In this document: piece after piece, positions 14,961 to 22,726 of the stretch
Layout: each line of letters starts with the position of its first letter
How positions within the stretch are numbered: position 1 is the stretch's first letter
DNA from: Verrucomicrobiota bacterium
Lineage (GTDB): Bacteria > Verrucomicrobiota > Verrucomicrobiia > Methylacidiphilales > Verrucolacustridaceae
NCBI GenBank assembly: GCA_010025475.1
Contig: RGTE01000007.1
Location: 1 to 22,726, forward strand
Direction of reading: 5' to 3'
DNA length: 22,726 bases
The notes under the pieces: generated by a model
The model's database searches: none
Told to the model about the DNA's origin: nothing
What the model saw: the letters and a program-made list of their open reading frames with translations, nothing else
Program-made: the position numbers and the translations under genes

Positions 14961-16574
14961 TTAAATTTCTCCCGCTCGAATCACGGTGTCTTTCGCGGTC
15001 TTCGAAATCTCCGGATAATCCGCATTCGCATTTAGCCCTCGACTCTCGTGTCTTCGCAGGGCCGACTCCACGATCAAGGCCGAGCAAAGGGCCAGATTTC
15101 TTAGCTCCAGCAGATCCGGCGTGACCCGGAAATCCCAGTAAAACCCCTGAACCTCCTGGAGAAGCAATCCTAACCTCGATTTCGCCCGTTGGAGCCGCTT
15201 GTTGGTTCGGGCAATACCCACATAGTCCCACATCAGTTGCCGGATCTCCCGCCAGTTGTGCGTGATCACCACCAGTTCGTCCGCATCATGCGCTTTGCCT
15301 TCTTTCCAGTCCGGCAGTTTTTCAACTCCCGTGGAACCCTCGATCAACGTCGGCAACTTTTCTGCCGCCTCATGGGCCATCACCAGCGCCTCAAGCAATG
15401 AGTTGCTGGCCAGGCGATTCGCTCCGTGCAAGCCCGTGCAAGCCACCTCTCCCAGCGCCAGCAACCCCGGCAAACTGGTTCGCCCATTCAGTTTCGCCTG
15501 CACCCCGCCGCACTGGTAGTGGGCCGCCGGAACGACCGGGATCGGTTGGCGGGCGGGATCGATCCCCAGCTTCCGCAGTGTGCCCGTGATTTCCGGAAAT
15601 CGCTGCTCCAGGAATTCCGAACCCCGCGACCGGATATCCAGATAAACACAGGCTGCCCCGCTCTCCTTCATCTCCTCGTCCATGGCCCGAGCCACGATGT
15701 CACGTGGCGCGAGGGAACCCCGTGGATCCGTTTTGCGGGTGAAATCCTCGCCCGCCGCATTCACCACCACCGCTCCTTCCCCCCGCAAGGCTTCGGAAAT
15801 CAGGAACGTCTGGGCTGCCGGATGAAAGAGACAGGTGGGATGGAACTGGACGAACTCCAGATTCATCACCGGAACACCGGCGCGATAGGCCATCGCTACC
15901 CCGTCACCGGTCGCGATGGGTGGGTTGGTCGTGTACAAATAGCACTTTCCGCATCCACCCGTGGCCAACACAACGGCCGAAGCCGCCACGGCCTCCACTT
16001 GGTGCCGTCCGGCATCTAGGGCGTATAGGCCTACCACCCGGTTGGGGCCCTTCCGTCGGAGTTTTTTGGTCGTGATCAGGTCGATCGCCACCATGTTTTC
16101 CCGGATCGTGATCCGCGGATGGGACCGGACGGCCGACAAAAGCGCCCGCTCCAGCTCCCGCCCGGTGATATCCCCGGCATGCAGAACCCGCCGTTTGGTA
16201 TGGCCGCCCTCCTTGCCCAAATCCGGTCCTCCACCGCCCTCTTCCCTTTCCGAAAACCGAACCCCCAACTCGATCAGCTCCGCCACCCGCGCCGGACCTT
16301 CCTGCACCACCTGCCGGACCACATCCTCCCGGCATAGCCCTGCCCCTGCCTCCAGCGTGTCCCGTACATGGAGTTCGTAGGAATCCTCCGCGGAAGTCAC
16401 GCAGGCGATCCCTCCCTGGGCATAGTTCGTGTTGGATTCCGCCGCGTTTTTCTTGGTGAGAAGCAGCACGGGTGCATGACGGGTCGCCTTGAGGGCAAAA
16501 CTGAGCCCAGCAATTCCGCTGCCCACCACCACGACCGGGGCCGCCAAATCCCGACTTGGTCTTGTCCGTGGCAT
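14961..16574 (-). CDS. nadB: L-aspartate oxidase
   Basis: This FAD enzyme oxidises L-aspartate to iminoaspartate, the first step of de novo NAD synthesis with NadA. The N-terminal FAD-binding motif GSGIAG is at 18-23. The family segments are present: NTNYAQGGIAC, HAGDITGRELE, LATGGCGKCYLYTTNP, VQFHPTCL, GSLAPRDIVARAMDEE, HYQCGGV and ALGEVACTGLHGANRLASNSLLE. The C-terminal helical domain runs to the end. I use ATG 16574 (537 residues), 22 bases after the upstream TPR gene. A GTG at 16616 would overlap that gene. No Shine-Dalgarno sequence is clear for either. Neither nadA nor nadC is in the window. Confidence 0.93.
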   Translation of the reverse strand: MPRTRPSRDLAAPVVVVGSGIAGLSFALKATRHAPVLLLTKKNAAESNTNYAQGGIACVTSAEDSYELHVRDTLEAGAGLCREDVVRQVVQEGPARVAELIELGVRFSEREEGGGGPDLGKEGGHTKRRVLHAGDITGRELERALLSAVRSHPRITIRENMVAIDLITTKKLRRKGPNRVVGLYALDAGRHQVEAVAASAVVLATGGCGKCYLYTTNPPIATGDGVAMAYRAGVPVMNLEFVQFHPTCLFHPAAQTFLISEALRGEGAVVVNAAGEDFTRKTDPRGSLAPRDIVARAMDEEMKESGAACVYLDIRSRGSEFLEQRFPEITGTLRKLGIDPARQPIPVVPAAHYQCGGVQAKLNGRTSLPGLLALGEVACTGLHGANRLASNSLLEALVMAHEAAEKLPTLIEGSTGVEKLPDWKEGKAHDADELVVITHNWREIRQLMWDYVGIARTNKRLQRAKSRLGLLLQEVQGFYWDFRVTPDLLELRNLALCSALIVESALRRHESRGLNANADYPEISKTAKDTVIRAGEI

Positions 16575-16596
16575 CGCTATGTTATCGGTAGCCCCG

Positions 16597-17529
16597 TCAG
16601 CTCCGCGGTTTTTCACGTAATACCCCCCGGAGCGAAGCCGGCGTCACCCGTTCATCCTGAAGTTCTCCGCCGTAGTAAAGTTGCCAGACATACCCCGAAT
16701 ATTGGCTCCCGGGACCGATCCGGCTCTCGGCATGCACCGCGCGGACTCCATCGCTTTCCTTAAGGGGAGGACCCGGATCCCACTGTGGCAGGGTCGCCTC
16801 GCTGGGTCGGAGCACTCCGTCCGCTCCCCGCTCAAAAAACGAAACCCGAACCGCGATTTTGCCCGCATCCAGCTTTCCTGCACCTCCCACGGCCCGGATT
16901 TTCCATGAGATTTTTTTGCCGCCGGGCGACGCAGATTCCTCCACGCCGGTCAGGGCCAACTTGCGGGGCTGCTTCGCCAACGTTTCTTCCCTGAGCCGCG
17001 CCACCTGCTCCAACCGGATCCTTTCCTCCACCAGATGCGCCCGGGCCAGCGCCAACTTCCGGATCGCCCCGCCCGGTTCGCTGGCCCGGATCAGTTCCCG
17101 CCAATACCCCAAGGCCCCATTGGTGTCGCCCCTCGCCTCGGCCAGCAAGGCGGCCGCCACCTGGATCCGCTGGTTCTGGGGATCCTTTTGCCGGGCCTGG
17201 GTGAGGAGCTTGTCCGCTAGATCCAGCTGGCCCTGGGACTGCAGTTCCCGCGCCTGCCCCAACAAATCCTCCGGGCCGGGCGAGGCGGACTGCGCTCCGG
17301 CCACGGTTAACCGTGCGGTACCGGAAGGCAGGGGCAGATTTTGGAGCGCTTCGCGCGACTCTCTTTCGCGGACCGCTTCCCTTTGGGCGGCCTGGGGATC
17401 GAGATCCCAGCCACTTTCCGGACGGCTCTCCCTTTGGCGAAGCTGCCAAAGTCCTCCGAGCACGATGAGTTGGAGAACCACCAGCACGATGGCCGCCCAT
17501 ACCCAGGAGAAAGACTTCTTTTGAGGCAT
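16597..17529 (-). CDS. TPR-containing single-pass membrane protein
   Basis: I do not recognise a named family for this 310-residue protein. Residues 9-29 are a membrane helix. An acidic/basic helical stretch follows (45-64). Two or so TPR-like helix pairs cover about 86-147 (LLGQARELQSQGQLDLADKL, then a second unit with GDTNGALGYWRELI). A charged helix spans 155-188. The C-terminal part (about 205-295) looks beta-rich and ends in a basic tail. The start lies two bases beyond the stop of the 95-residue gene, so it belongs to the exporter cluster. It may scaffold the periplasmic part of that system; this is inference from position only. Confidence 0.75.
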   Translation of the reverse strand: MPQKKSFSWVWAAIVLVVLQLIVLGGLWQLRQRESRPESGWDLDPQAAQREAVRERESREALQNLPLPSGTARLTVAGAQSASPGPEDLLGQARELQSQGQLDLADKLLTQARQKDPQNQRIQVAAALLAEARGDTNGALGYWRELIRASEPGGAIRKLALARAHLVEERIRLEQVARLREETLAKQPRKLALTGVEESASPGGKKISWKIRAVGGAGKLDAGKIAVRVSFFERGADGVLRPSEATLPQWDPGPPLKESDGVRAVHAESRIGPGSQYSGYVWQLYYGGELQDERVTPASLRGVLREKPRS

Positions 17530-17531
17530 GG

Positions 17532-17819
17532 CTAAGGGTGGGCTGGGACGTTGGTCTCACCCCGCGGCTCCACCGCGCTCTCCTTGCCCTGACCCAAGGA
17601 GCGAAAAATCGAGCTCATCAGGGAATCCGTGGCCCGCACCCGTTCCTGTTGCAAAATGGCATCCGGAGTCTTCGACTTGGCATACGGCCGAAGCACAAAA
17701 ACGGAGAGGCAAAAGAAGACTTGGAGCAGGAGAATCCCCGCCACCAGATAAATCGCCACCCCGTACAGGCGGGGACGCAACCGCTCACGCTTGGATCGAG
17801 GATTGGGTCCGTCGGCCAT
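17532..17819 (-). CDS. 95-residue single-pass membrane protein
   Basis: This small protein has a basic N-terminus (RSKRERLRPR), one membrane helix (about 20-42, including a Phe-Phe-Cys stretch) and a polar helical tail rich in Ser, Glu and Arg. The positive-inside rule puts the N-terminus in the cytoplasm and the tail outside. No family was recognised. It sits between the DUF4340 gene (30 bases upstream) and the TPR gene (two bases downstream) on the same strand, which makes it a likely member of that operon. Confidence 0.7.
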   Translation of the reverse strand: MADGPNPRSKRERLRPRLYGVAIYLVAGILLLQVFFCLSVFVLRPYAKSKTPDAILQQERVRATDSLMSSIFRSLGQGKESAVEPRGETNVPAHP

Positions 17820-17849
17820 GCAACCAGCCTAACGGAAAGACCGCCTCCG

Positions 17850-19637
17850 TCACCTTCCGGATGGGGGCTGGACAGAAGACGAGGAGGCTGAACCTGGATC
17901 CCGCTTCAACCACTCCAGCTGTGATCGGGTCACGAGGCCGGCAAACTCCCCTCCCTCCCGACGGATCGGTGCGGTGCCGTCTGCCAAAGCCCGGCCCACC
18001 ACGATCTGGGCCTTTTTGCCTCCTTCACCCTCCAGAACCAGCTCCACCTCGGTTTTCGCAAAATCTTTCTTAGCCGCTCCCCCGGTCCAACGGATTACCT
18101 CCAGATCATGCATCCGCGTGGCATAGCCGGCCGCTTCGGCCACATCCGCTTCCGCTCCCGCCGCCCGCCAGCGCCCATCCGCCCCCGCCCGGTATTCCCG
18201 GCGTGGTGCCCCCGTTGACCAGAGGAAGCCCCGGATCGGACCAAAATCTCTGGGTAACAGTCGGCGCTCCAGCCAACCCAACCCGTTCTCGGGCGTTTCA
18301 CGGATCAACGCGACCGTCGTGGCCATGGCCCCGGTGATCGCCGAATTTTGCACGTAGACTTCATCCTTGGTTTCCTCCCCGAAGCTCAGGGTTTCAGACT
18401 TGGTGGTGGTCCCGTTGGTGGAGGGCACCGACCAGAAGAGGTTCGCCGTCAGTCGGGGCTTGGCCAGTCCGAGTTTTGCGGGATCCTCCGTGGCCAAAAA
18501 ACGGTTGGCGCGGGAATTCAGAACCGCGTCCAGCCAATGGTTGATCCGGGCTGGATCGGCCACACGGTTGTTCCCGCCCCAGCAAGCGATCCATTCTTCC
18601 CCCTGCTTCTCCAGTCGGTACTCTCCGCCCTTTCCACTAAATTCGATCTTCACGATCTGGTGGGGGGCACCGAAGGTGACCAACCGCCGATCCCGAACCC
18701 GGTCGGGCAACTTCCCCAGCGAGTCGAGGGAGGTTTTGGGTAGGGTGAAAACAAAAGGCCGATCCGCCATTCTGGCGAAGATCTGGTTCGTGTCCTTCGT
18801 ATTGACCTGTCCGATTTGCAGAATCCGGTTGATCCCCTTGCTTTTGACCTCAAACGACTGGACGGGCGCAGTCAGCCCGTAAAGGGCCAGGTCCCCTTCG
18901 GAATCCGCCACGAATTCCGAGGCGCGCAGGGCGGAAATCTCCCCCAGCACGGCCTGCACCGTCCCGGGATCAGCCGGTGCTTCCACCGGTTTACGGATCA
19001 TCCAGCCCCCGTCGTCGGCTTTCTGAATTTCCACCTCCAAAGCTCCCTGCCGCATCCAGAACTCCTTCACGTCCGGCACCACCAACGGGAAAACCCGCTT
19101 CTCCCGCCAGGCGTTGAGGTCCTTGTCGAGCGCCTCGGCCAGTTGGTTTTGCACCACCAACAACTGTTCACCGGACTTCGGCTGGCGAACCCTCGCGTAG
19201 ACCCCGCCCGGAATCGGGGTTTCGCGCCCGATTTCCACCGACAACTCCCCCTCCGGAGTGGAGACGGTGAGGATTCGGCTCGGTTGACCCAATCCAAAAG
19301 TCTGCAGGTTGGCCTCGGTGCGGGCTTCCCTGGCAAACGTCTGCATCTTTTCCACAAACTGCACTTCGGAAAGTAACTGCCCCACCGTGGCCGCGTCCGC
19401 CCCCGTTTCCACGGGCTTCGACAACTGCCACTCCCCGTCTTTCGGCTTCCGGAAGGAAAAATTTCCTTTGCTGGTTTTTAACTCGATCCGGTCGGCATCC
19501 CGGACCGGCAACAGGGTCACACGCTTCTGCTCCCGCTCGCTCCGCTCTGTTCCCGGCGTCTGCTTTTGAAGAAAGCTGAGTGCCCCCAACATCAGAAGCA
19601 ACAGACCGGCGGCGACCAGCAACCCGCGGGTGCTCAT
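17850..19637 (-). CDS. DUF4340 domain protein of an ABC exporter cluster
   Basis: This 595-residue protein has an N-terminal membrane anchor (about 6-23). A long extracytoplasmic part follows, built from repeated DUF4340-type units. Each unit includes an ELKTSKGNFSFRKP-like strand pair, a WQLSKPVETGADAATVGQLL-type segment, and a 'GLGQPSRILTVST' or 'YGLTAPVQSFEV' segment. DUF4340 proteins are commonly encoded next to GldG-like ABC components, as here, but their function is not known. ATG 19637 has AGGAG five bases upstream and is seven bases after the gldG-like stop. The C-terminal end is Ser-rich (GSASSSSVQPPSG). Confidence 0.88.
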   Translation of the reverse strand: MSTRGLLVAAGLLLLMLGALSFLQKQTPGTERSEREQKRVTLLPVRDADRIELKTSKGNFSFRKPKDGEWQLSKPVETGADAATVGQLLSEVQFVEKMQTFAREARTEANLQTFGLGQPSRILTVSTPEGELSVEIGRETPIPGGVYARVRQPKSGEQLLVVQNQLAEALDKDLNAWREKRVFPLVVPDVKEFWMRQGALEVEIQKADDGGWMIRKPVEAPADPGTVQAVLGEISALRASEFVADSEGDLALYGLTAPVQSFEVKSKGINRILQIGQVNTKDTNQIFARMADRPFVFTLPKTSLDSLGKLPDRVRDRRLVTFGAPHQIVKIEFSGKGGEYRLEKQGEEWIACWGGNNRVADPARINHWLDAVLNSRANRFLATEDPAKLGLAKPRLTANLFWSVPSTNGTTTKSETLSFGEETKDEVYVQNSAITGAMATTVALIRETPENGLGWLERRLLPRDFGPIRGFLWSTGAPRREYRAGADGRWRAAGAEADVAEAAGYATRMHDLEVIRWTGGAAKKDFAKTEVELVLEGEGGKKAQIVVGRALADGTAPIRREGGEFAGLVTRSQLEWLKRDPGSASSSSVQPPSGR

Positions 19638-19644
19638 ACCGCTC

Positions 19645-21162
19645 CTAGTGGCGTCGGCGCCACCAAACGAATACGCCTGCCGCCGAGGTCAGCAACGGAA
19701 TGCCCAAAAAAACGGCAAGAACGATGATCCGCTGCTGCCGGTCATCCAGGGCCACGGCAAAATCCATCGGGGCTTTGGGGGATATTCCCAGCGCTTCCTG
19801 CCGACCCAAAGCCCACTGGATGGCATTGACCATGAAATCCACCTCCAGCGGCGAGAGGTTCTGGTTGGCAAATGCGGCCGCGGATCCGATGGCGACCACC
19901 CGCAATGAGGGCGACTCCTTCCCCTTGTCCCCTGGGGCGGAACCGTCCACCACCGCCGCCACCGTGAACGGTCCTTTCCGGTCCTCTCCCTCCACAAAGT
20001 CGCTCTTCTTTCCCGCCGCCAACGGCCATGCCTTGGCCCAGTAACGGTCGGACGTCTCCACCAACATCTCGGGCTTTTGGGCCGCTCCCGCCGGGGTGGG
20101 TTTGAGGGTCAGCGAGCGGGCGGGCCCGAACCGAAGTGAGCCTCCCACATTCTCAATCCACCGGATTGCCGGGTGGAGGGAGAAACGTGTGCCCACCGTC
20201 TCATCGTTGATTCCCTGGGAAAGCCCGGCATTGCTCAGCATGGCCACCTTTCGGAAAATCTTGTTGCCGTCAAAAAGGATGCCTTGCTCATCCAGCAGAC
20301 TCTCCAAACCGGTGGGAGCCCCCGGGTCCAGGGCAATGACCAATCGACCCGGCTTGCCCAAATACGCCTTCAAAGCCGCCACCGCGGCGGGCGGCCAAGG
20401 AAACTTGGCTCCAGCCACCAACACCGCATCCGCATCCGCCGGAACCCCCTCCTCTTCCCCCGGTTTCCAAGCCGCCAACTCCAGGTTCTGCGATCCCAGC
20501 CTCGCCGCCAGCAGGGAGTAGCCGGCGGGATCGCGGTCGGAGGAGTGCACATTGTATTCTCCATGCCCCTCGGCCACGTACACCTTGGCCGGTTTGCCCT
20601 GCACCAGTCCGCTGATCGCGGAGGAGATCTTTTCCTCGGCGTTGAAGGATTTCACCCGCGCCGCCCCGCCCATCATTGACATCCCCGGATCGATTTCAGC
20701 CATCTCCGCCACCTTCAGCACCCGCGAGCGGTCCCCGTACTCAAGAATCACCACATTCTCGTTGCTGGTGAGTTTGAACTTTTCCGCCAGCTTCTGGGCG
20801 CCCTGAAAATCAAGGAAAGGCTGCACCACGGTCACCTTGATCTTGCCCCCGGAGCGGTACTTGTACTCATCCAGAAGTTTCAGGACGTCCTCCTGGATAA
20901 GACTGCCGACGGAATCGCCCTCCGGAGCCACAAACGCGGTGATCGTGATCTCCCCGGGAAGATTTTTCAGCAGGTTCAGCGACTGGCTGGTTAGTTGCTG
21001 GAACCGGTTCAGGGAGAAATCGGCGCGGGTGTAGTGCCGCCAACCGATGTAGTTGGCTCCCAAAAACAGCGCCAGCAGGATCGGCAGAAACAGCCAATGG
21101 TTCAGCGTCTGGGCCCGGCGGGCTTTGCGAAGTTCGGACAGGGTGGGAGGTGTTGCCGCCAT
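19645..21162 (-). CDS. GldG-like ABC transporter auxiliary protein
   Basis: This 505-residue protein has a membrane helix near each end (about 25-45 and 475-497) with a large extracytoplasmic domain between. The domain matches the ABC-transporter auxiliary/GldG type: RADFSLNRFQQLTSQSLNLLKNLPGEITITAFV near the start, then LDEYKYRSGGKIKVTVVQPF, and VYVAEGHGEY. The C-terminus is basic (WWRRRH). In Bacteroidota GldG works with GldA and GldF in gliding and type IX secretion. In other phyla the homologous sets are exporters of unknown cargo. The start is four bases from the permease gene stop. No Gld secretion genes are in view. Confidence 0.9.
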   Translation of the reverse strand: MAATPPTLSELRKARRAQTLNHWLFLPILLALFLGANYIGWRHYTRADFSLNRFQQLTSQSLNLLKNLPGEITITAFVAPEGDSVGSLIQEDVLKLLDEYKYRSGGKIKVTVVQPFLDFQGAQKLAEKFKLTSNENVVILEYGDRSRVLKVAEMAEIDPGMSMMGGAARVKSFNAEEKISSAISGLVQGKPAKVYVAEGHGEYNVHSSDRDPAGYSLLAARLGSQNLELAAWKPGEEEGVPADADAVLVAGAKFPWPPAAVAALKAYLGKPGRLVIALDPGAPTGLESLLDEQGILFDGNKIFRKVAMLSNAGLSQGINDETVGTRFSLHPAIRWIENVGGSLRFGPARSLTLKPTPAGAAQKPEMLVETSDRYWAKAWPLAAGKKSDFVEGEDRKGPFTVAAVVDGSAPGDKGKESPSLRVVAIGSAAAFANQNLSPLEVDFMVNAIQWALGRQEALGISPKAPMDFAVALDDRQQRIIVLAVFLGIPLLTSAAGVFVWWRRRH

Positions 21163-21166
21163 CGCC

Positions 21167-21919
21167 TTACCCTTTCAGCCGCCGTCCGGCCATTACTCGG
21201 TGGGTGAGGATGAGGAAAAAGAGGGTTCCACTGACGTAAAACACCACCGGTCGGGAATCAAACAGCCCCGCACTGAACGACCGCATCTGTTCCAACGTGA
21301 AAACGTAGGTCAAGGCCTCCCGCCAGCCGGGATCACGCACCAGGTAACTAAGAAATCCGGCGAAGAACAGCAAGGCAATGATCGTGAAGGATATCATCGC
21401 CGCCACCGCCTGATTGCGGCTCAGCACCGAACCAAACAAGCCGATCGAAAGGTAAAACATCCCCACCAGCGTCACCATTAGATACGAAAGAGCCAACGGC
21501 ACCCAGGCCACCGGCACCGTGTTTCCGGTCACGCTTTGGAAGATTAACAGTCCAAGCAAGGAGGGAGTCCACAGAATCAGGTAAAAGGTCAGCGCCCCGA
21601 AGAATTTCGACAGGATCACATCCCCATCCCGCACGGGGGCCGTCAGCAACATCTCGATCGTCCCGGTTTTATACTCCTCGGAAAAGAGCCGCATGGTCAG
21701 AACCGGCACCAAAATGATCAGTAGGAACCAAAAATGGAAAATGTAGAAGTAAATCTGCATCACCGTGAACTCCCGGACCCCCTGCCCCAGGTAGGCCACG
21801 CACTGGCTGAAGCTGAAACCGCTCACCAGCGCCATGCAGGTCAGCAGCACCCAGGCGATCGGGGAAAGCAGCAATGCCCCCGTTTCCCGTTTCCATAAAA
21901 CCCAGAACGCGCGCGTCAT
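21167..21919 (-). CDS. ABC-2 type permease (GldF-like)
   Basis: This 250-residue protein has six hydrophobic helices, the usual ABC-2 permease layout. The N-terminal RAFWVLWKRETGALLLSPIAWVLL precedes helix 1, the signature LTMRLFSEEYKTGTIEMLLTAPV follows helix 2, and four more helices follow. These features match the GldF/CcmB-like permeases that pair with GldA-type ATPases. It starts three bases from the stop of the ATPase gene and ends four bases before the GldG-like gene, so the three are surely one operon. The cargo is not known. Confidence 0.9.
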   Translation of the reverse strand: MTRAFWVLWKRETGALLLSPIAWVLLTCMALVSGFSFSQCVAYLGQGVREFTVMQIYFYIFHFWFLLIILVPVLTMRLFSEEYKTGTIEMLLTAPVRDGDVILSKFFGALTFYLILWTPSLLGLLIFQSVTGNTVPVAWVPLALSYLMVTLVGMFYLSIGLFGSVLSRNQAVAAMISFTIIALLFFAGFLSYLVRDPGWREALTYVFTLEQMRSFSAGLFDSRPVVFYVSGTLFFLILTHRVMAGRRLKG

Positions 21920-21922
21920 GGC

Positions 21923-22726
21923 TTACTCCTGCGTCAGCTCCACAAACACATCCTCCAGCCGCGCTTTCTCCCGGCGGAACTCCCGGAGCGGCCAGTTCTC
22001 CCGCTTGATCAACTGGTCCACCTCGCCCCGGATATCCTTCCCCGGGACCGCCACAACTTCGAAGGAGATCCAGTCCCCCGCCCGGTTGACTTCCGTGGCC
22101 ATGCTCACGTCTGGCAGTGCCTTCAGCTTTTGCATGGCCGAACCTGCCTCGGCTTTGACTTCAATTTGCAGGGCCCCGGCCTGCACCCGCTTCTCCAGGT
22201 TGGCCAAAGTGTCGGAGGCTTCGATCCGACCCCGGTTGATGATGATGGCCCGACTGCAAACCATCTCGACCTCCGAAAGGATGTGGGTGGAAAGCAGGAT
22301 CGTCCGGTCTTTGCCCAGCTCCTTGATCAGCTCCCGGAAAGAACGGATCTGGTGCGGATCCAGACCGGCGGTGGGTTCGTCCAGGATCAGCAGTTGGGGA
22401 TTGTGGATCAAGGCATCGGCCAAACCCACCCGTTGCCGATACCCCTTGGAAAGCGTCCCGATGATTTTTCGGCGGACGTCGGTCAGGCCGCACTGGTCCA
22501 GAACCAGATCGGTTTTTTGCCGGATCTCCCCGCGCGGCACCCGCTTCAACCGTCCGCGGTACTCCAAAAACTCCTCCACCCTCATTTCCGGGTAAAGCGG
22601 CACGTTTTCCGGCATGTAGCCGATCCTTTGGCGCGCGAGCAGGCTCTGTTCGGGCAACTTGGCCCCCGCGATCTCGATTTTTCCGTCGGTGGCCGGAAGA
22701 TAGCCCGTCAACATCCGCATCGTTGT
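21923..22726 (-). CDS. ABC transporter ATPase (GldA-like), 5' end outside the window
   Basis: The nucleotide-binding subunit for the ABC-2 permease next to it. The window cuts it just after the Walker A lysine: the first visible residues are TTMRMLTG, the tail of a GKTTTMR-type motif. The rest is complete: Q-loop region, signature LSKGYRQRVGLADAL, Walker B LLILDEPTAGLDP, and H-loop LLSTHILSEVE. It ends in a C-terminal domain (about the last 90 residues) of the kind found in GldA/NatA-type ATPases. The missing part should be roughly 40 residues. It is the first visible gene of the exporter operon. Confidence 0.93.
   Translation of the reverse strand, partial: TTMRMLTGYLPATDGKIEIAGAKLPEQSLLARQRIGYMPENVPLYPEMRVEEFLEYRGRLKRVPRGEIRQKTDLVLDQCGLTDVRRKIIGTLSKGYRQRVGLADALIHNPQLLILDEPTAGLDPHQIRSFRELIKELGKDRTILLSTHILSEVEMVCSRAIIINRGRIEASDTLANLEKRVQAGALQIEVKAEAGSAMQKLKALPDVSMATEVNRAGDWISFEVVAVPGKDIRGEVDQLIKRENWPLREFRREKARLEDVFVELTQE

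Overview
The window is a GC-rich, gene-dense bacterial chromosome segment with no insertion sequence, phage gene, CRISPR array or rRNA. Its gene content fits Verrucomicrobiota or a near PVC relative best. The clues are a small basic AT-hook/winged-helix DNA-binding protein, a stand-alone SWIB-domain protein, a Coa1-family protein, and a Gld-type ABC exporter followed by a DUF4340 protein. This assignment is an inference from gene content; no rRNA or single-copy marker is present to prove it.

Layout, left to right. (1) 26-2381: a TerC-family membrane protein and a membrane-anchored glucosaminidase on the plus strand, then a convergent Coa1-like membrane protein. (2) 2474-4086: a translationally coupled pair, a divergent dihydropteroate-synthase-like protein and a pteridine-reductase-like SDR. 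A convergent NAD(P)-binding epimerase-like gene follows (4135-4929). (3) 4961-5894: tRNA-Ser(UGA), the AT-hook/winged-helix gene with a repeat-rich upstream region, an intrinsic terminator, and the SWIB gene. (4) 5934-8017: cofH and cofG, the two halves of FO synthase (the deazaflavin chromophore of F420), overlapping by ATGA on the minus strand. (5) 8044-9482: psd and pssA, overlapping, which together make phosphatidylethanolamine. (6) 9485-11218: a membrane-anchored subtilisin-like protease with a 48-residue membrane protein just downstream. (7) 11299-14947: tRNA-Leu(CAA), an ArnT/PMT-type glycosyltransferase with a doubtful start, and divergent asnB. (8) 14961-22726: a tight minus-strand cluster read right to left as ABC ATPase (cut by the window edge), ABC-2 permease, GldG-like protein, DUF4340 protein, 95-residue membrane protein, TPR membrane protein and nadB.

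Most genes are housekeeping or envelope functions: phospholipid synthesis, cell-wall hydrolysis, envelope glycosylation, NAD synthesis, asparagine synthesis. The most unusual items are three. The DHPS-like/pteridine-reductase-like module keeps pterin-site residues but has lost the usual pABA-site motifs. The small chromatin-type locus has repeated TTAGA/TCTAA elements over its start codon. The extended Gld/DUF4340 exporter cluster carries two extra membrane proteins. FO synthase without the remaining F420 genes nearby is also noteworthy.
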